Positions 55,923 to 63,537 of a DNA stretch of 64,000 nucleotides are shown here, piece after piece. Below the pieces are notes generated by a model that did not search any database, was not told where the DNA came from, and saw only the letters and a program-made list of their open reading frames with translations. Positions within the stretch are counted from its first letter, which is position 1. Each line of letters begins with the position of its first letter. Source of the DNA: an uncultured Paracoccaceae bacterium (GTDB lineage Bacteria; Pseudomonadota; Alphaproteobacteria; Rhodobacterales; Rhodobacteraceae); the NCBI GenBank assembly GCA_947489705.1, contig CANLEQ010000009.1, forward strand, positions 79,996 to 143,995. The letters run 5' to 3'. The translations under genes and the position numbers were made by a program.

Positions 55923-56416
55923 CCTTGCCGAACCTGATCCCCCTCGCCGCCGCAATGGCCCTGGCCGGAAGCGCCGCCTTCGCGCAGTCGGAGGTGACGC
56001 GTCACCCGATTCCCGGGTCCGACTTCCCGATCCTCCAGGCCGTCGAGGTCCCGCCCGAGGCGACCCTCGTCTATCTCAGCGGCACGGTGCCGATGGTGCT
56101 CGACGAAGAGGCCGAGGAGGGCGCGCCGGAGCGTTACGGCGATACCGCGGCGCAGACCGAGAGCACGCTCACCTCGATCGAGAGCAAGCTCGAATCGCTC
56201 GACCTCGGCATGGGCGACGTCATCAAGATGCAGGCCTATCTGGTCGCGCCCGAAGACGCCGATGCGATGGATTTCTCGGGCTTCATGGAAGGATACACCA
56301 AGTTCTTCGGCACCGAGGACCAGCCGAACCTGCCCACGCGATCGGTCTTCGCGGTCGCGGGCCTCGCCAATCCCGAATGGCTGGTCGAGATCGAGGTCGT
56401 CGCCGTCAGGCCGTGA
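55919..56416 (+). CDS. Exported RidA/YjgF-family imine deaminase
   Basis: RidA proteins hydrolyse reactive enamine/imine intermediates to keto compounds and ammonia. 165 residues. Unusual: an N-terminal Sec signal (LPNLIPLAAAMALAGSAAFA) sends it to the periplasm, whereas classical RidA is cytosolic. The active-site Arg appears in PTRSVFAVAGL and the late Glu in VEIEVVAV, both in the positions known from enterobacterial RidA. The Cys two residues after the Arg is replaced by Val. An acidic insert (DEEAEEGAPERYGD) follows the first strands. Coupled to the oxidase and cytochrome c, it would process the imine product outside the cytoplasm. Confidence 0.9.
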   Translation: MTLPNLIPLAAAMALAGSAAFAQSEVTRHPIPGSDFPILQAVEVPPEATLVYLSGTVPMVLDEEAEEGAPERYGDTAAQTESTLTSIESKLESLDLGMGDVIKMQAYLVAPEDADAMDFSGFMEGYTKFFGTEDQPNLPTRSVFAVAGLANPEWLVEIEVVAVRP

Positions 56417-56464
56417 GAGGGCCGTCGCGATGGAGGCGCCGCAGGCGCCTCGCTCCGGCCCCGG

Positions 56465-56490
56465 AAGCCGCCGTCACCGACGGCGGCTTT
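56465..56490 (+). terminator. Terminator after the amine oxidase-cytochrome-RidA operon
   Basis: Perfect 11-bp stem AAGCCGCCGTC / GACGGCGGCTT with a 3-nt loop, followed by TTCTG, 48 bp after the ridA stop. Confidence 0.7.
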
Positions 56491-56576
56491 CTGCGTTCGG
56501 GACGGTCGGGTCCGGGCACCCCCGGGGGAGCCGCGGCAAGGGGCGGTCCCATGCCGCCCGGGATCGCCCGGCCCCT

Positions 56577-58376
56577 CTAGGTCGACGCGGCGATGAGCTT
56601 CGCGAAGGCCGCGTTGGTCTGCGACAGGGTGGCGAAATCCCCCGCACCCGCGACGTGGCCGTCCTCCAGCACGAAGATCCGGTCGCACCGGTTCACGGTC
56701 GACAGGCGATGCGCAATCATCAGGATCGTCTTGTGACCCTGTAACGCGCGGATCGCCTCCATCACCGCGCGTTCGGTCACGGTGTCGAGCGCGCTCGTCG
56801 CCTCGTCGAAGACGACGATGTCGGGGTCGCGATAGAGCGCGCGGGCGATGCCGATCCGCTGTCTTTGCCCGCCCGAGAGCCGGACGCCGCGTTCGCCGAT
56901 CATCGTGTCGTAGCCCCGCGGCAGAGCGTCGACGACATCGTCGAGCCGCGCGATCCCGGCCGCGCGCCGTACGGCCTCCCGGTCGATCTTCCCCTCGGGC
57001 TCGCCGAAGGCGATGTTCGCGGCAATCGTGTCGTCGGCGAGGAAGATCGATTGCGGGACGTAGCCGATCCCGGCCTGCCAGAGATGGCGGTTGATCTCGG
57101 TGATCGGCACCCCGTCCACGCTGAGCGTACCCGCCGCAGGCTCGAGCAGGCCCAGGATCACGTCGATCACGGTGGTCTTGCCTGCCCCGGTGGGCCCCAC
57201 GATCCCGACGCTCGCCCCGGCCGGGATCGACAGCGTCAGATCGTCGAGCGACGGCCGCGCGGCGCCCGGATAGGCATAGCGTACGCCGTCGAGCCTCAAT
57301 TCCCGCCGCAGCCGCATCGGCTCGAGGCCCGCCGCACGCCGATCCGGCACAGCCGGCAGCGTGGTCTCGAGATCGCGGTGCAGCGCATCGAGGGGGGACG
57401 AGTTGAACCGGATCTGCGCCATGTCCCTGAAGAGCGACTGGATCGTCGGCATCAGCTTCAGCCCCGCAAAGGCGAAGGCGCCGAGCACCGGCAGCACCGC
57501 ATCGACGTCGCCGCCCCGGCTCCACAGCAGGTAGAGCACGAAGCCCAGGATGCCGCCGAAGGACAGCGCCTCGAGGATGTAGCGCGGCATCTCGCCCAGA
57601 AGCTGCACCGAGGCCTGATGCCGGGCGAGCCGCACCGACGGATCGAAGAACCGGCGGACATAGGCGTTCTCGAGCCCGAGGATCTTCACCTCCTTGATGC
57701 CGCCCATCGCCTCTGCGGTGATCTTGTAGCGTTCGGTGATCGCCTGTTTGCGGTCTTCCCCGATCTCGAGCAGGTGACGCCGCAGCTGCCGGTAGATGAG
57801 TCCGAAACACGCGCCGAGCAGCAGCAGCATCACCATCGCCCCCATCGGCTCCAGCGCCAGCAGAAGCCCGATCAGGAACAGAAGAACGATGCCGTTGGCG
57901 ATCACCCGTATCGCGGGCGCGAAGGATCCGGTGACGACCTGGTTGACCTCCGACAGGATCGACTTGCCGAGATCGGCGGAATGCTGCGTCAGGAACCATT
58001 CGAACGGCCGGGCGAGATATTGCCGCAGCAGCCGGATGCCGAGCGACGTGGCCACGCCGCGCGCGAACCGGGTCACCAGATAGAAGGTGAAGGCCTTGAT
58101 CGCGATCGAGGCCATGACCAGCAAGAAGACGGCGACGCCCAGGAATTGCAGGAACCCATAGCTCGTCTCGAAGCCGAGCGCGCCATAGATCGCCGAGAGT
58201 ACGGCCCGATTCTCGATCAGGCCGGGATTGCCCAGCACGGCCAGGAACGGCAGGATCGAGGCGACGCCGGCCATGTCCATGATCCCCATGATCAGGATCA
58301 TCACGATCAGCAGGACGAAGTGCCGCTTCTGCCGCCGATCGAGCAGCGAGAGGAGTTGTGCGTAGGTTCGTCTCAC
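56577..58376 (-). CDS. ABC transporter fused permease/ATPase, PglK-like lipid-linked glycan flippase/exporter
   Basis: Half-transporter of 599 residues that dimerises in the inner membrane. The start is GTG 58376: AGGGAG sits nine bases upstream, and the protein begins RRTYAQLLSLLDRRQKRHF like PglK. Six helices (about 20-330, e.g. LLIVMILIMGIMDMAGVASI), then the nucleotide-binding domain: GPTGAGKTTVIDVIL near 405, YVPQSIFLADDTIAANIAFG near 455, [18 protein letters not shown] near 510, VVFDEATSALDTVTERAV, IAHRLSTV. Divergent from galE. A PglK-epimerase pairing is also seen in protein-glycosylation loci, so export of a galactose-containing glycan is plausible but inferred. Confidence 0.87.
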   Translation of the reverse strand: MRRTYAQLLSLLDRRQKRHFVLLIVMILIMGIMDMAGVASILPFLAVLGNPGLIENRAVLSAIYGALGFETSYGFLQFLGVAVFLLVMASIAIKAFTFYLVTRFARGVATSLGIRLLRQYLARPFEWFLTQHSADLGKSILSEVNQVVTGSFAPAIRVIANGIVLLFLIGLLLALEPMGAMVMLLLLGACFGLIYRQLRRHLLEIGEDRKQAITERYKITAEAMGGIKEVKILGLENAYVRRFFDPSVRLARHQASVQLLGEMPRYILEALSFGGILGFVLYLLWSRGGDVDAVLPVLGAFAFAGLKLMPTIQSLFRDMAQIRFNSSPLDALHRDLETTLPAVPDRRAAGLEPMRLRRELRLDGVRYAYPGAARPSLDDLTLSIPAGASVGIVGPTGAGKTTVIDVILGLLEPAAGTLSVDGVPITEINRHLWQAGIGYVPQSIFLADDTIAANIAFGEPEGKIDREAVRRAAGIARLDDVVDALPRGYDTMIGERGVRLSGGQRQRIGIARALYRDPDIVVFDEATSALDTVTERAVMEAIRALQGHKTILMIAHRLSTVNRCDRIFVLEDGHVAGAGDFATLSQTNAAFAKLIAAST

Positions 58377-58549
58377 GCCGGGGCGCTCCCTGAAGGGCGA
58401 AACGCGGTTCGCGCAAGCGCAGCTATCTCCCCCGGGCATCCGGCGTACAAGCCCCCCGTCGCCCGGATCCGGTAATCGCGCCCAAGGACTTGTCACCGCG
58501 CTGCCTTTTGCCCAAGGAGAGGTCTGGGACGACACATGGAGTGGCAAGG

Positions 58550-59551
58550 ATGCGGATCGCTGTGACCGGAGGGGCCGGATATATCGGCAGTCATACCTGC
58601 GTCGAGCTGCTCGGGGCCGACCACGAGGTGCTGATCCTCGACAATTTCGCGAATTCGGAGCGCGACATGGTGGCGGAGATCGCCGCGATCGCCGGCAAGC
58701 CGCTCGATACCGCCGAGGTGGACCTCGACGACCGCGCCGCCCTCGGCCGCACGCTCGAGCAATTCGCGCCCGAGGCGGTGGTCCATTTCGCCGGTCTCAA
58801 GGCGGTGGGCGAGGCGATGGAGAAGCCGCTCGACTATTACCGCGTCAATGTCACCGGAAGTCTCAACCTGCTCGACGAGATGACGCGGATCGGGTGCGAA
58901 CGGCTGGTCTTCTCGTCGTCGGCCACGGTCTACGGCATGCCGGAACACGTGCCGATCCCCGAGACGCACCCCCTCGCGCCGACCAACCCCTATGGCCAGA
59001 CCAAGCTGATGGTCGAACGCATCATCGAGGATCTCGGGCGCGCGCGACCGGCCTTCTCGGGGGTGAGCCTGCGGTATTTCAACCCCGTCGGCGCGCATCC
59101 CTCGGGCCGGATCGGCGAGGCGCCGCGCGGCGTGCCCAACAACCTCATGCCGTTCGTGGCCGACGTGGCGGCCGGCGTGCGCCCGCAACTGACGGTCTAT
59201 GGCGACGATTGGGACACGCCCGACGGGACGGGCGTGCGCGACTACATCCACGTGATGGACCTCGCGACCGCGCATCTCGCCGCAATCGACCTCACCGGCG
59301 AGGGGCCGGGCGTGCGGGCGTTCAACGTGGGCTCGGGCCGCGGCTATTCCGTGATGGAGATGATCCGCGCCTTCGAGAGCGGCTCGGGTCGAGAGGTGCC
59401 TTATACCGTCTCGGGAAGGCGCCCCGGCGACGTGGCCATCACCCTCGCCGATCCGTCTTTGGCCGAACGCCGGCTGAACTGGCGCGCCACCCGCGATCTC
59501 GCAACGATGTGCGAGGATGTCTGGCGGTGGCGTTCCGGCAGGGGCGGCTGA
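58550..59551 (+). CDS. galE: UDP-glucose 4-epimerase GalE
   Basis: Interconverts UDP-glucose and UDP-galactose (or the N-acetyl forms) for envelope sugars; 333 residues. NAD site VTGGAGYIGSHTCVELL at the start, VHFAGLKAVGEAMEKPLDYY near 80, catalytic Ser in FSSSATVYG near 122, Tyr-Lys YGQTK near 148, RYFNPVGAHPSGRIGE near 175, GDDWDTPDGTGVRDYIHVMD near 220, NVGSGRGYSVMEMI near 260. ATG 58550 gives the normal length; further upstream starts add an unrelated leader. The 173-bp divergent region to the ABC gene is the probable shared promoter. Confidence 0.95.
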   Translation: MRIAVTGGAGYIGSHTCVELLGADHEVLILDNFANSERDMVAEIAAIAGKPLDTAEVDLDDRAALGRTLEQFAPEAVVHFAGLKAVGEAMEKPLDYYRVNVTGSLNLLDEMTRIGCERLVFSSSATVYGMPEHVPIPETHPLAPTNPYGQTKLMVERIIEDLGRARPAFSGVSLRYFNPVGAHPSGRIGEAPRGVPNNLMPFVADVAAGVRPQLTVYGDDWDTPDGTGVRDYIHVMDLATAHLAAIDLTGEGPGVRAFNVGSGRGYSVMEMIRAFESGSGREVPYTVSGRRPGDVAITLADPSLAERRLNWRATRDLATMCEDVWRWRSGRGG

Positions 59552-59596
59552 CGCGCCGCCCCGAGTACGTTTCCACCTCCCGGCAGGCGCGTGACC

Positions 59597-60667
59597 CTAG
59601 TCGAGGCCCATCGTCTCGCGCATCCCCGCGATGAGCTCTGCATCTGCGGGCTCCGGACGGTCGGTGCCGTTCATCGCCCGGTGCCAGTAGGGATAGATCG
59701 GCGCCGGACGCGTCGCCCGCTCGATCCGCGCGATCTCGTCCTCCGTGAGCGTCAGGTCCACCGATGCCAGATTGTCGGTCAGCTGCTCTTCGTTGCGTGC
59801 GGCGATGACGAGATTGTCGACGCCCGGACGTGACAGGAGCCAGGCGAGCGTCACCCGCGCGGCCGAGACGTCATGCGCCTCCCCGATCTCGACCAGCATG
59901 TCGATGATGTCGTAGAGCCGCTCGCGGTCGTTGATCCAGGGCTCCGGCCAGCCCGACCCCTGCCGGTGGTTTTCATCGAGCGGCCGGTCGCGGCGCAGCT
60001 TGCCCGTCAGCAATCCCTCTCCGAGCGGACTCCAGATCGAGGTGTTCAGCCCCTGGTCGCGGCCGAACGGGATCAGCTCGTATTCGGCCTCCCGGCTTTC
60101 GGGCGTGTAATAGATCTGCTGGCTGACCGGACGATGGGTGCCTGCGGCGGCCATCGCCTTCATGCTCTGCCAGCCGTTGAAGTTCGACAGGCCGCAATAG
60201 CGCACCTTGCCATGCTCGATCAGCGTATCCATGGCGGCCATGGATTCCTCGATCGGCGTCACGCCGTCCCACATATGCAGGTAATAGAGGTCGATATGGT
60301 CGGTCCCGAGACGCTTAAGGCTCGCCTCGCAGGCGCGGATCAGGTGATACCGCGACGAGCCCCCCGCATTCGGCCCCTCGCCGATGGGGAACCGCGCCTT
60401 CGACGTGATCAGAAGATCCTCGGGCCAGCCGCCCTTCGATGCCGACAGCGCCTCGCCTACGGTCTCTTCGGCGACGCCCTTGGAATAGAGATCCGCGGTA
60501 TCAATCATGTTGATGCCCGCCTCGCGGGCGATGTCGATGAGGCGCCGGGCCTCGGTCGGGTCGACCTGCCCGGTCTTCTCGAAGCCGTTTGCACCTCCGA
60601 ACGGAATCGTTCCGAGGATCAGGTCTGAGACCATGAGGCCGCTCTCTCCGAGGGGACGATATTGCAT
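59597..60667 (-). CDS. Aldo/keto reductase
   Basis: NADPH-dependent carbonyl reductase of the YajO/IolS-like branch, 356 residues from ATG 60667 (GGAGCGACAATCCC upstream). Catalytic tetrad Asp-Tyr in INMIDTADLYSKG near 55, Lys in LLITSKARFP near 88 and His in LYYLHMWDGVTP near 125. Later marks are GLSNFNGWQ, SQQIYYTPESREAEYELIP, IWSPLGEGLLTGKL, and the cofactor-binding LVIAARNEEQLTDNLAS near 310. Substrate unknown; monocistronic. Confidence 0.92.
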   Translation of the reverse strand: MQYRPLGESGLMVSDLILGTIPFGGANGFEKTGQVDPTEARRLIDIAREAGINMIDTADLYSKGVAEETVGEALSASKGGWPEDLLITSKARFPIGEGPNAGGSSRYHLIRACEASLKRLGTDHIDLYYLHMWDGVTPIEESMAAMDTLIEHGKVRYCGLSNFNGWQSMKAMAAAGTHRPVSQQIYYTPESREAEYELIPFGRDQGLNTSIWSPLGEGLLTGKLRRDRPLDENHRQGSGWPEPWINDRERLYDIIDMLVEIGEAHDVSAARVTLAWLLSRPGVDNLVIAARNEEQLTDNLASVDLTLTEDEIARIERATRPAPIYPYWHRAMNGTDRPEPADAELIAGMRETMGLD

Positions 60668-60968
60668 GGGATTGTCGCTCCTTTGCGTGATTTCGTATCC
60701 GGGATCGGCGACCCTGCCCCGGAAACATCCGGGAAAGATCGCTCGACCGCGCTTTTGGAATACGGCGCCCAACGACGCGCGGGCCCGGGGCGTTCCGGCG
60801 TCGATCGTCGCCGGCCGCACGGCCCGGCCAGGGGAGTGGGCTCGGAATTCTGCGGCAAATCGGGCAACAGGCGCGGTTGCGTACCATCGGCCCCCTGTAC
60901 GTCGGGCCTTTGCATGTTAGGGGTTGATCATTCCTATACGTTCATCACCCGCGTCGGGAGCTTTCCTC

Positions 60969-61352
60969 ATGCCATCTGCATCGCAATCATCCGCCCCCCG
61001 AAAGGTCGGCCACTGGGCCATCATGCTGCTCGCGGCGCTTCTCGCGCTCATAGGGATCGTGCTGCTCGGCGGAGGGATCTACCTGATTTCGCTGGGCGGA
61101 AGCTGGTACTACGCGCTGGCCGGCCTGCTGTTGCTCGTCTCGGGCGTTTTCCTGTTCCGCAGGGACCGGACCGGCGCGTTGATCTACGGCGCGACATGGC
61201 TGCTGACGCTGGTCTGGACGATCTGGGAGGTGCAGTTCGACTGGTGGGCCTGGGTCCCGCGCATGGTCGCGCCGACCGTCCTTCTGGTGCTCGTCCTTCT
61301 GTGCCTGCCCGCGCTCGCCGGGCGCCGGTCGTCCAAACATCAAACCGCGTGA
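60969..61352 (+). CDS. Small membrane subunit of a split PQQ dehydrogenase (SldB-like)
   Basis: 127 residues with four helices (about 15-37, 42-60, 68-88, 95-117) and little else. It is a free-standing version of the N-terminal membrane domain of membrane PQQ dehydrogenases. GGGIYLISLGGSWYYALAGL here parallels GGIWLILAGGSWFYLVAGL in the fused enzyme at 43633-46254, and WTIWEVQFDWW parallels WALWEAGFDWW. ATG 60969 was chosen for its GGAG site; an in-frame ATG at 60924 lacks one. Eight bp before the propeller gene, this arrangement matches the sldB-sldA polyol dehydrogenase genes of acetic acid bacteria. It should anchor the large subunit and carry ubiquinone. Confidence 0.85.
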   Translation: MPSASQSSAPRKVGHWAIMLLAALLALIGIVLLGGGIYLISLGGSWYYALAGLLLLVSGVFLFRRDRTGALIYGATWLLTLVWTIWEVQFDWWAWVPRMVAPTVLLVLVLLCLPALAGRRSSKHQTA

Positions 61353-61360
61353 GGCCCGCC

Positions 61361-63502
61361 ATGACCCCCACCCGACTTTCCCTGCTCGCCGCCACGGCAC
61401 TCGGACTGCTTCCGCTCGCGGTCCATGCCCAGCAATCCGACGCGCCCGAGGATCCCGCCGCCGAAATCGAAAGCACCGCCCCCGCCGAGACCCCGGAGCA
61501 AGGGGCCGACGATCAGGCCGAGGCCCAGGACCGGGCTCAGGGCGACGCGCCTTCCGCCCAGCAAGACCGCGAAAGGGCCGCCGCCGGGCCTCAGGACCTG
61601 CCGCAGGTCGGCGCGGACTGGCCCTTCTGGGGCGGCGATGCGCAGGCGACGCGTTATTCCCCTCTCGACCAGATCACGCCCGAAAACGTGGATAGCCTCG
61701 AACGTGCCTTCGTCTACCATACCGGCGACATGCCCGAAGGAACCGCCGAGGGAAAATACTCGCCCGAGATCACGCCCCTGAAGCTCGGCGACGACATCCT
61801 GATGTGCTCGGCGATGAACATCCTCATCTCCGTCAACGCGGCCAGCGGCGAGGAGAACTGGCGCTACGATCCCGGCGTGCCGAACGACGCGATCCCCTAC
61901 GGCGCGACCTGCCGCGGGGTCTCGATCTGGTCCGATCCCGAGGCCGCCGAAGGCGATGTCTGCGCCACCCGGCTGATCCAGGCGACACTCGACGCCAAGA
62001 TCATCGCGCTCGACGCCGCGACGGGCGTGCCTTGCGAGGATTTCGGCGAGAACGGAACCGTCGATCTGTGGCAGGATATCGGCGAGAGGGTGCCCGGCTG
62101 GTACGCCGTGACCGCCCCGCCGGCCATCGTGCGCGGCGTCATCGTCACCGGCGCGCAGGTCAAGGACGGCCAGGCCGAGGATGCGCCGTCGGGCGTCATC
62201 CGCGGCTTCGACGCCCGCACGGGCGAGCTTGCCTGGGCCTGGGACCTGGGCGCGCCCGAGGAGAATCGCGACGGCCCGCCCGAGGGCGAGGTCTATACCC
62301 GCGGCACCCCCAACATGTGGACCACAGGCGTCGCCGACGAGGAACTCGGTTATGTCTATCTGCCGATGGGCAACAGTTCGGTCGATTACTACGGCTCGAA
62401 CCGCTCCGAGGCCGAGAACGAGTATTCCACCTCCCTCGTGGCGATCGACGTCACCACGGGCGAGGTCGCCTGGACCTTCCAGACCGTCCATAACGACGTG
62501 TGGGATTACGATCTCGGCTCCCAGCCGACGCTGGTCGATTTCCCGCAGGACGGCGGAACCGTCCCCGCGATCATCCTGCCCAGCAAACAGGGCGACATCT
62601 ACGTTCTTGACCGCGAGACGGGCGAGAGCCTGCACCCGGTCGAGGAGAATCCGGTCCCGACGCGCGGCGACATCGAGCCCGATTACATCTCGGCGACCCA
62701 GCCGGCGAGCACCTACCACACCTTGCGCTTCGAGCCGCTCGAGGAGCGGGACATGTACGGCATGTCGCCCCTCGACCAGCTCTATTGCCGCATCCAGTTC
62801 CGCCGCGCGAACTACGCGGGCTTCTTCCAGCCGCCGACGGAGGATGCGCCCTTCATCCAGTATCCGGGCTATAACGGCGGGTCGGATTGGGGGTCGGTCG
62901 CGGTCGATACCGATCGCGGGATCATCGTCGCGAACTACAACAACATCCCCAACTACAACCAGCTCATCCCACAGGAAGAGACCGACTGGCCGATCATCAC
63001 CGATGGCGGCGACAGCGGCGAAGGCGCGGGCGGCAACGCTCCGCAGGAGGGCGCACCCTACTCGATCCGCATCAATGCCGGGTGGCGCTCGCCGATCACC
63101 GGGATGCCCTGCACCCAGCCGCCCTATGGCGGGATCAGGGCGATCGACCTTGCGACGGGCGAGACCCTCTGGGACCGGCCCATCGGCACAGCGCGGCGCA
63201 ACGGACCCTTCGGGATCCCGTCGCAACTGCCCTTCACCATCGGCACGCCGAACAACGGCGGGTCTGTCGTCACGGCAGGCGGTCTGATCTTCATCGGCGC
63301 GGCGACGGACAACCTGTTCCGGGCGATGGATATCGAGACGGGCGAGACGCTCTGGACCGACGTGCTGCCCGCCGGCGGACAGGCCAACCCGATCACCTAC
63401 GAGGTGGACGGACGGCAATACGTGATGATCGCGCCGGGCGGCCACCATTTCATGGGAACGGGCGTCAGCGACGCGGTCATCTCCTACGCCCTGCCCGAAT
63501 AG
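61361..63502 (+). CDS. PQQ-dependent dehydrogenase large subunit (SldA/glycerol-polyol dehydrogenase-like)
   Basis: Periplasmic eight-blade quinoprotein, 713 residues. Own Sec signal (LSLLAATALGLLPLAVHAQQ), an acidic Gln/Ala/Glu-rich linker (24-80), then DWPFWGGDAQATRYSPLDQI. Quinoprotein marks: TCRGVSIWSDPEA near 190, MWTTGVADEELGYVYLPMGN near 325 with the likely catalytic Asp, TVHNDVWDYDLGSQPTLVDF, PSKQGDIYVLDRETGESLHP, YCRIQFRRANYAGFFQPPT, and a C-terminal MIAPGGHHFMGTGVSD. It aligns along its whole soluble length with the fused dehydrogenase at 43633-46254 but depends on the small subunit for membrane binding. Calcium and PQQ binding are assumed from family. Substrate probably a polyol; not provable here. 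Confidence 0.88.
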   Translation: MTPTRLSLLAATALGLLPLAVHAQQSDAPEDPAAEIESTAPAETPEQGADDQAEAQDRAQGDAPSAQQDRERAAAGPQDLPQVGADWPFWGGDAQATRYSPLDQITPENVDSLERAFVYHTGDMPEGTAEGKYSPEITPLKLGDDILMCSAMNILISVNAASGEENWRYDPGVPNDAIPYGATCRGVSIWSDPEAAEGDVCATRLIQATLDAKIIALDAATGVPCEDFGENGTVDLWQDIGERVPGWYAVTAPPAIVRGVIVTGAQVKDGQAEDAPSGVIRGFDARTGELAWAWDLGAPEENRDGPPEGEVYTRGTPNMWTTGVADEELGYVYLPMGNSSVDYYGSNRSEAENEYSTSLVAIDVTTGEVAWTFQTVHNDVWDYDLGSQPTLVDFPQDGGTVPAIILPSKQGDIYVLDRETGESLHPVEENPVPTRGDIEPDYISATQPASTYHTLRFEPLEERDMYGMSPLDQLYCRIQFRRANYAGFFQPPTEDAPFIQYPGYNGGSDWGSVAVDTDRGIIVANYNNIPNYNQLIPQEETDWPIITDGGDSGEGAGGNAPQEGAPYSIRINAGWRSPITGMPCTQPPYGGIRAIDLATGETLWDRPIGTARRNGPFGIPSQLPFTIGTPNNGGSVVTAGGLIFIGAATDNLFRAMDIETGETLWTDVLPAGGQANPITYEVDGRQYVMIAPGGHHFMGTGVSDAVISYALPE

Positions 63503-63515
63503 GGCAGCGTGACCT

Positions 63516-63537
63516 GCCCTCCGCCTGCGCGGAGGGC
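63516..63537. terminator. Hairpin after the split PQQ dehydrogenase genes
   Basis: 9-bp stem GCCCTCCGC / GCGGAGGGC with a CTGC loop, 13 bp past the stop, between convergent genes. No long T run. Confidence 0.6.
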
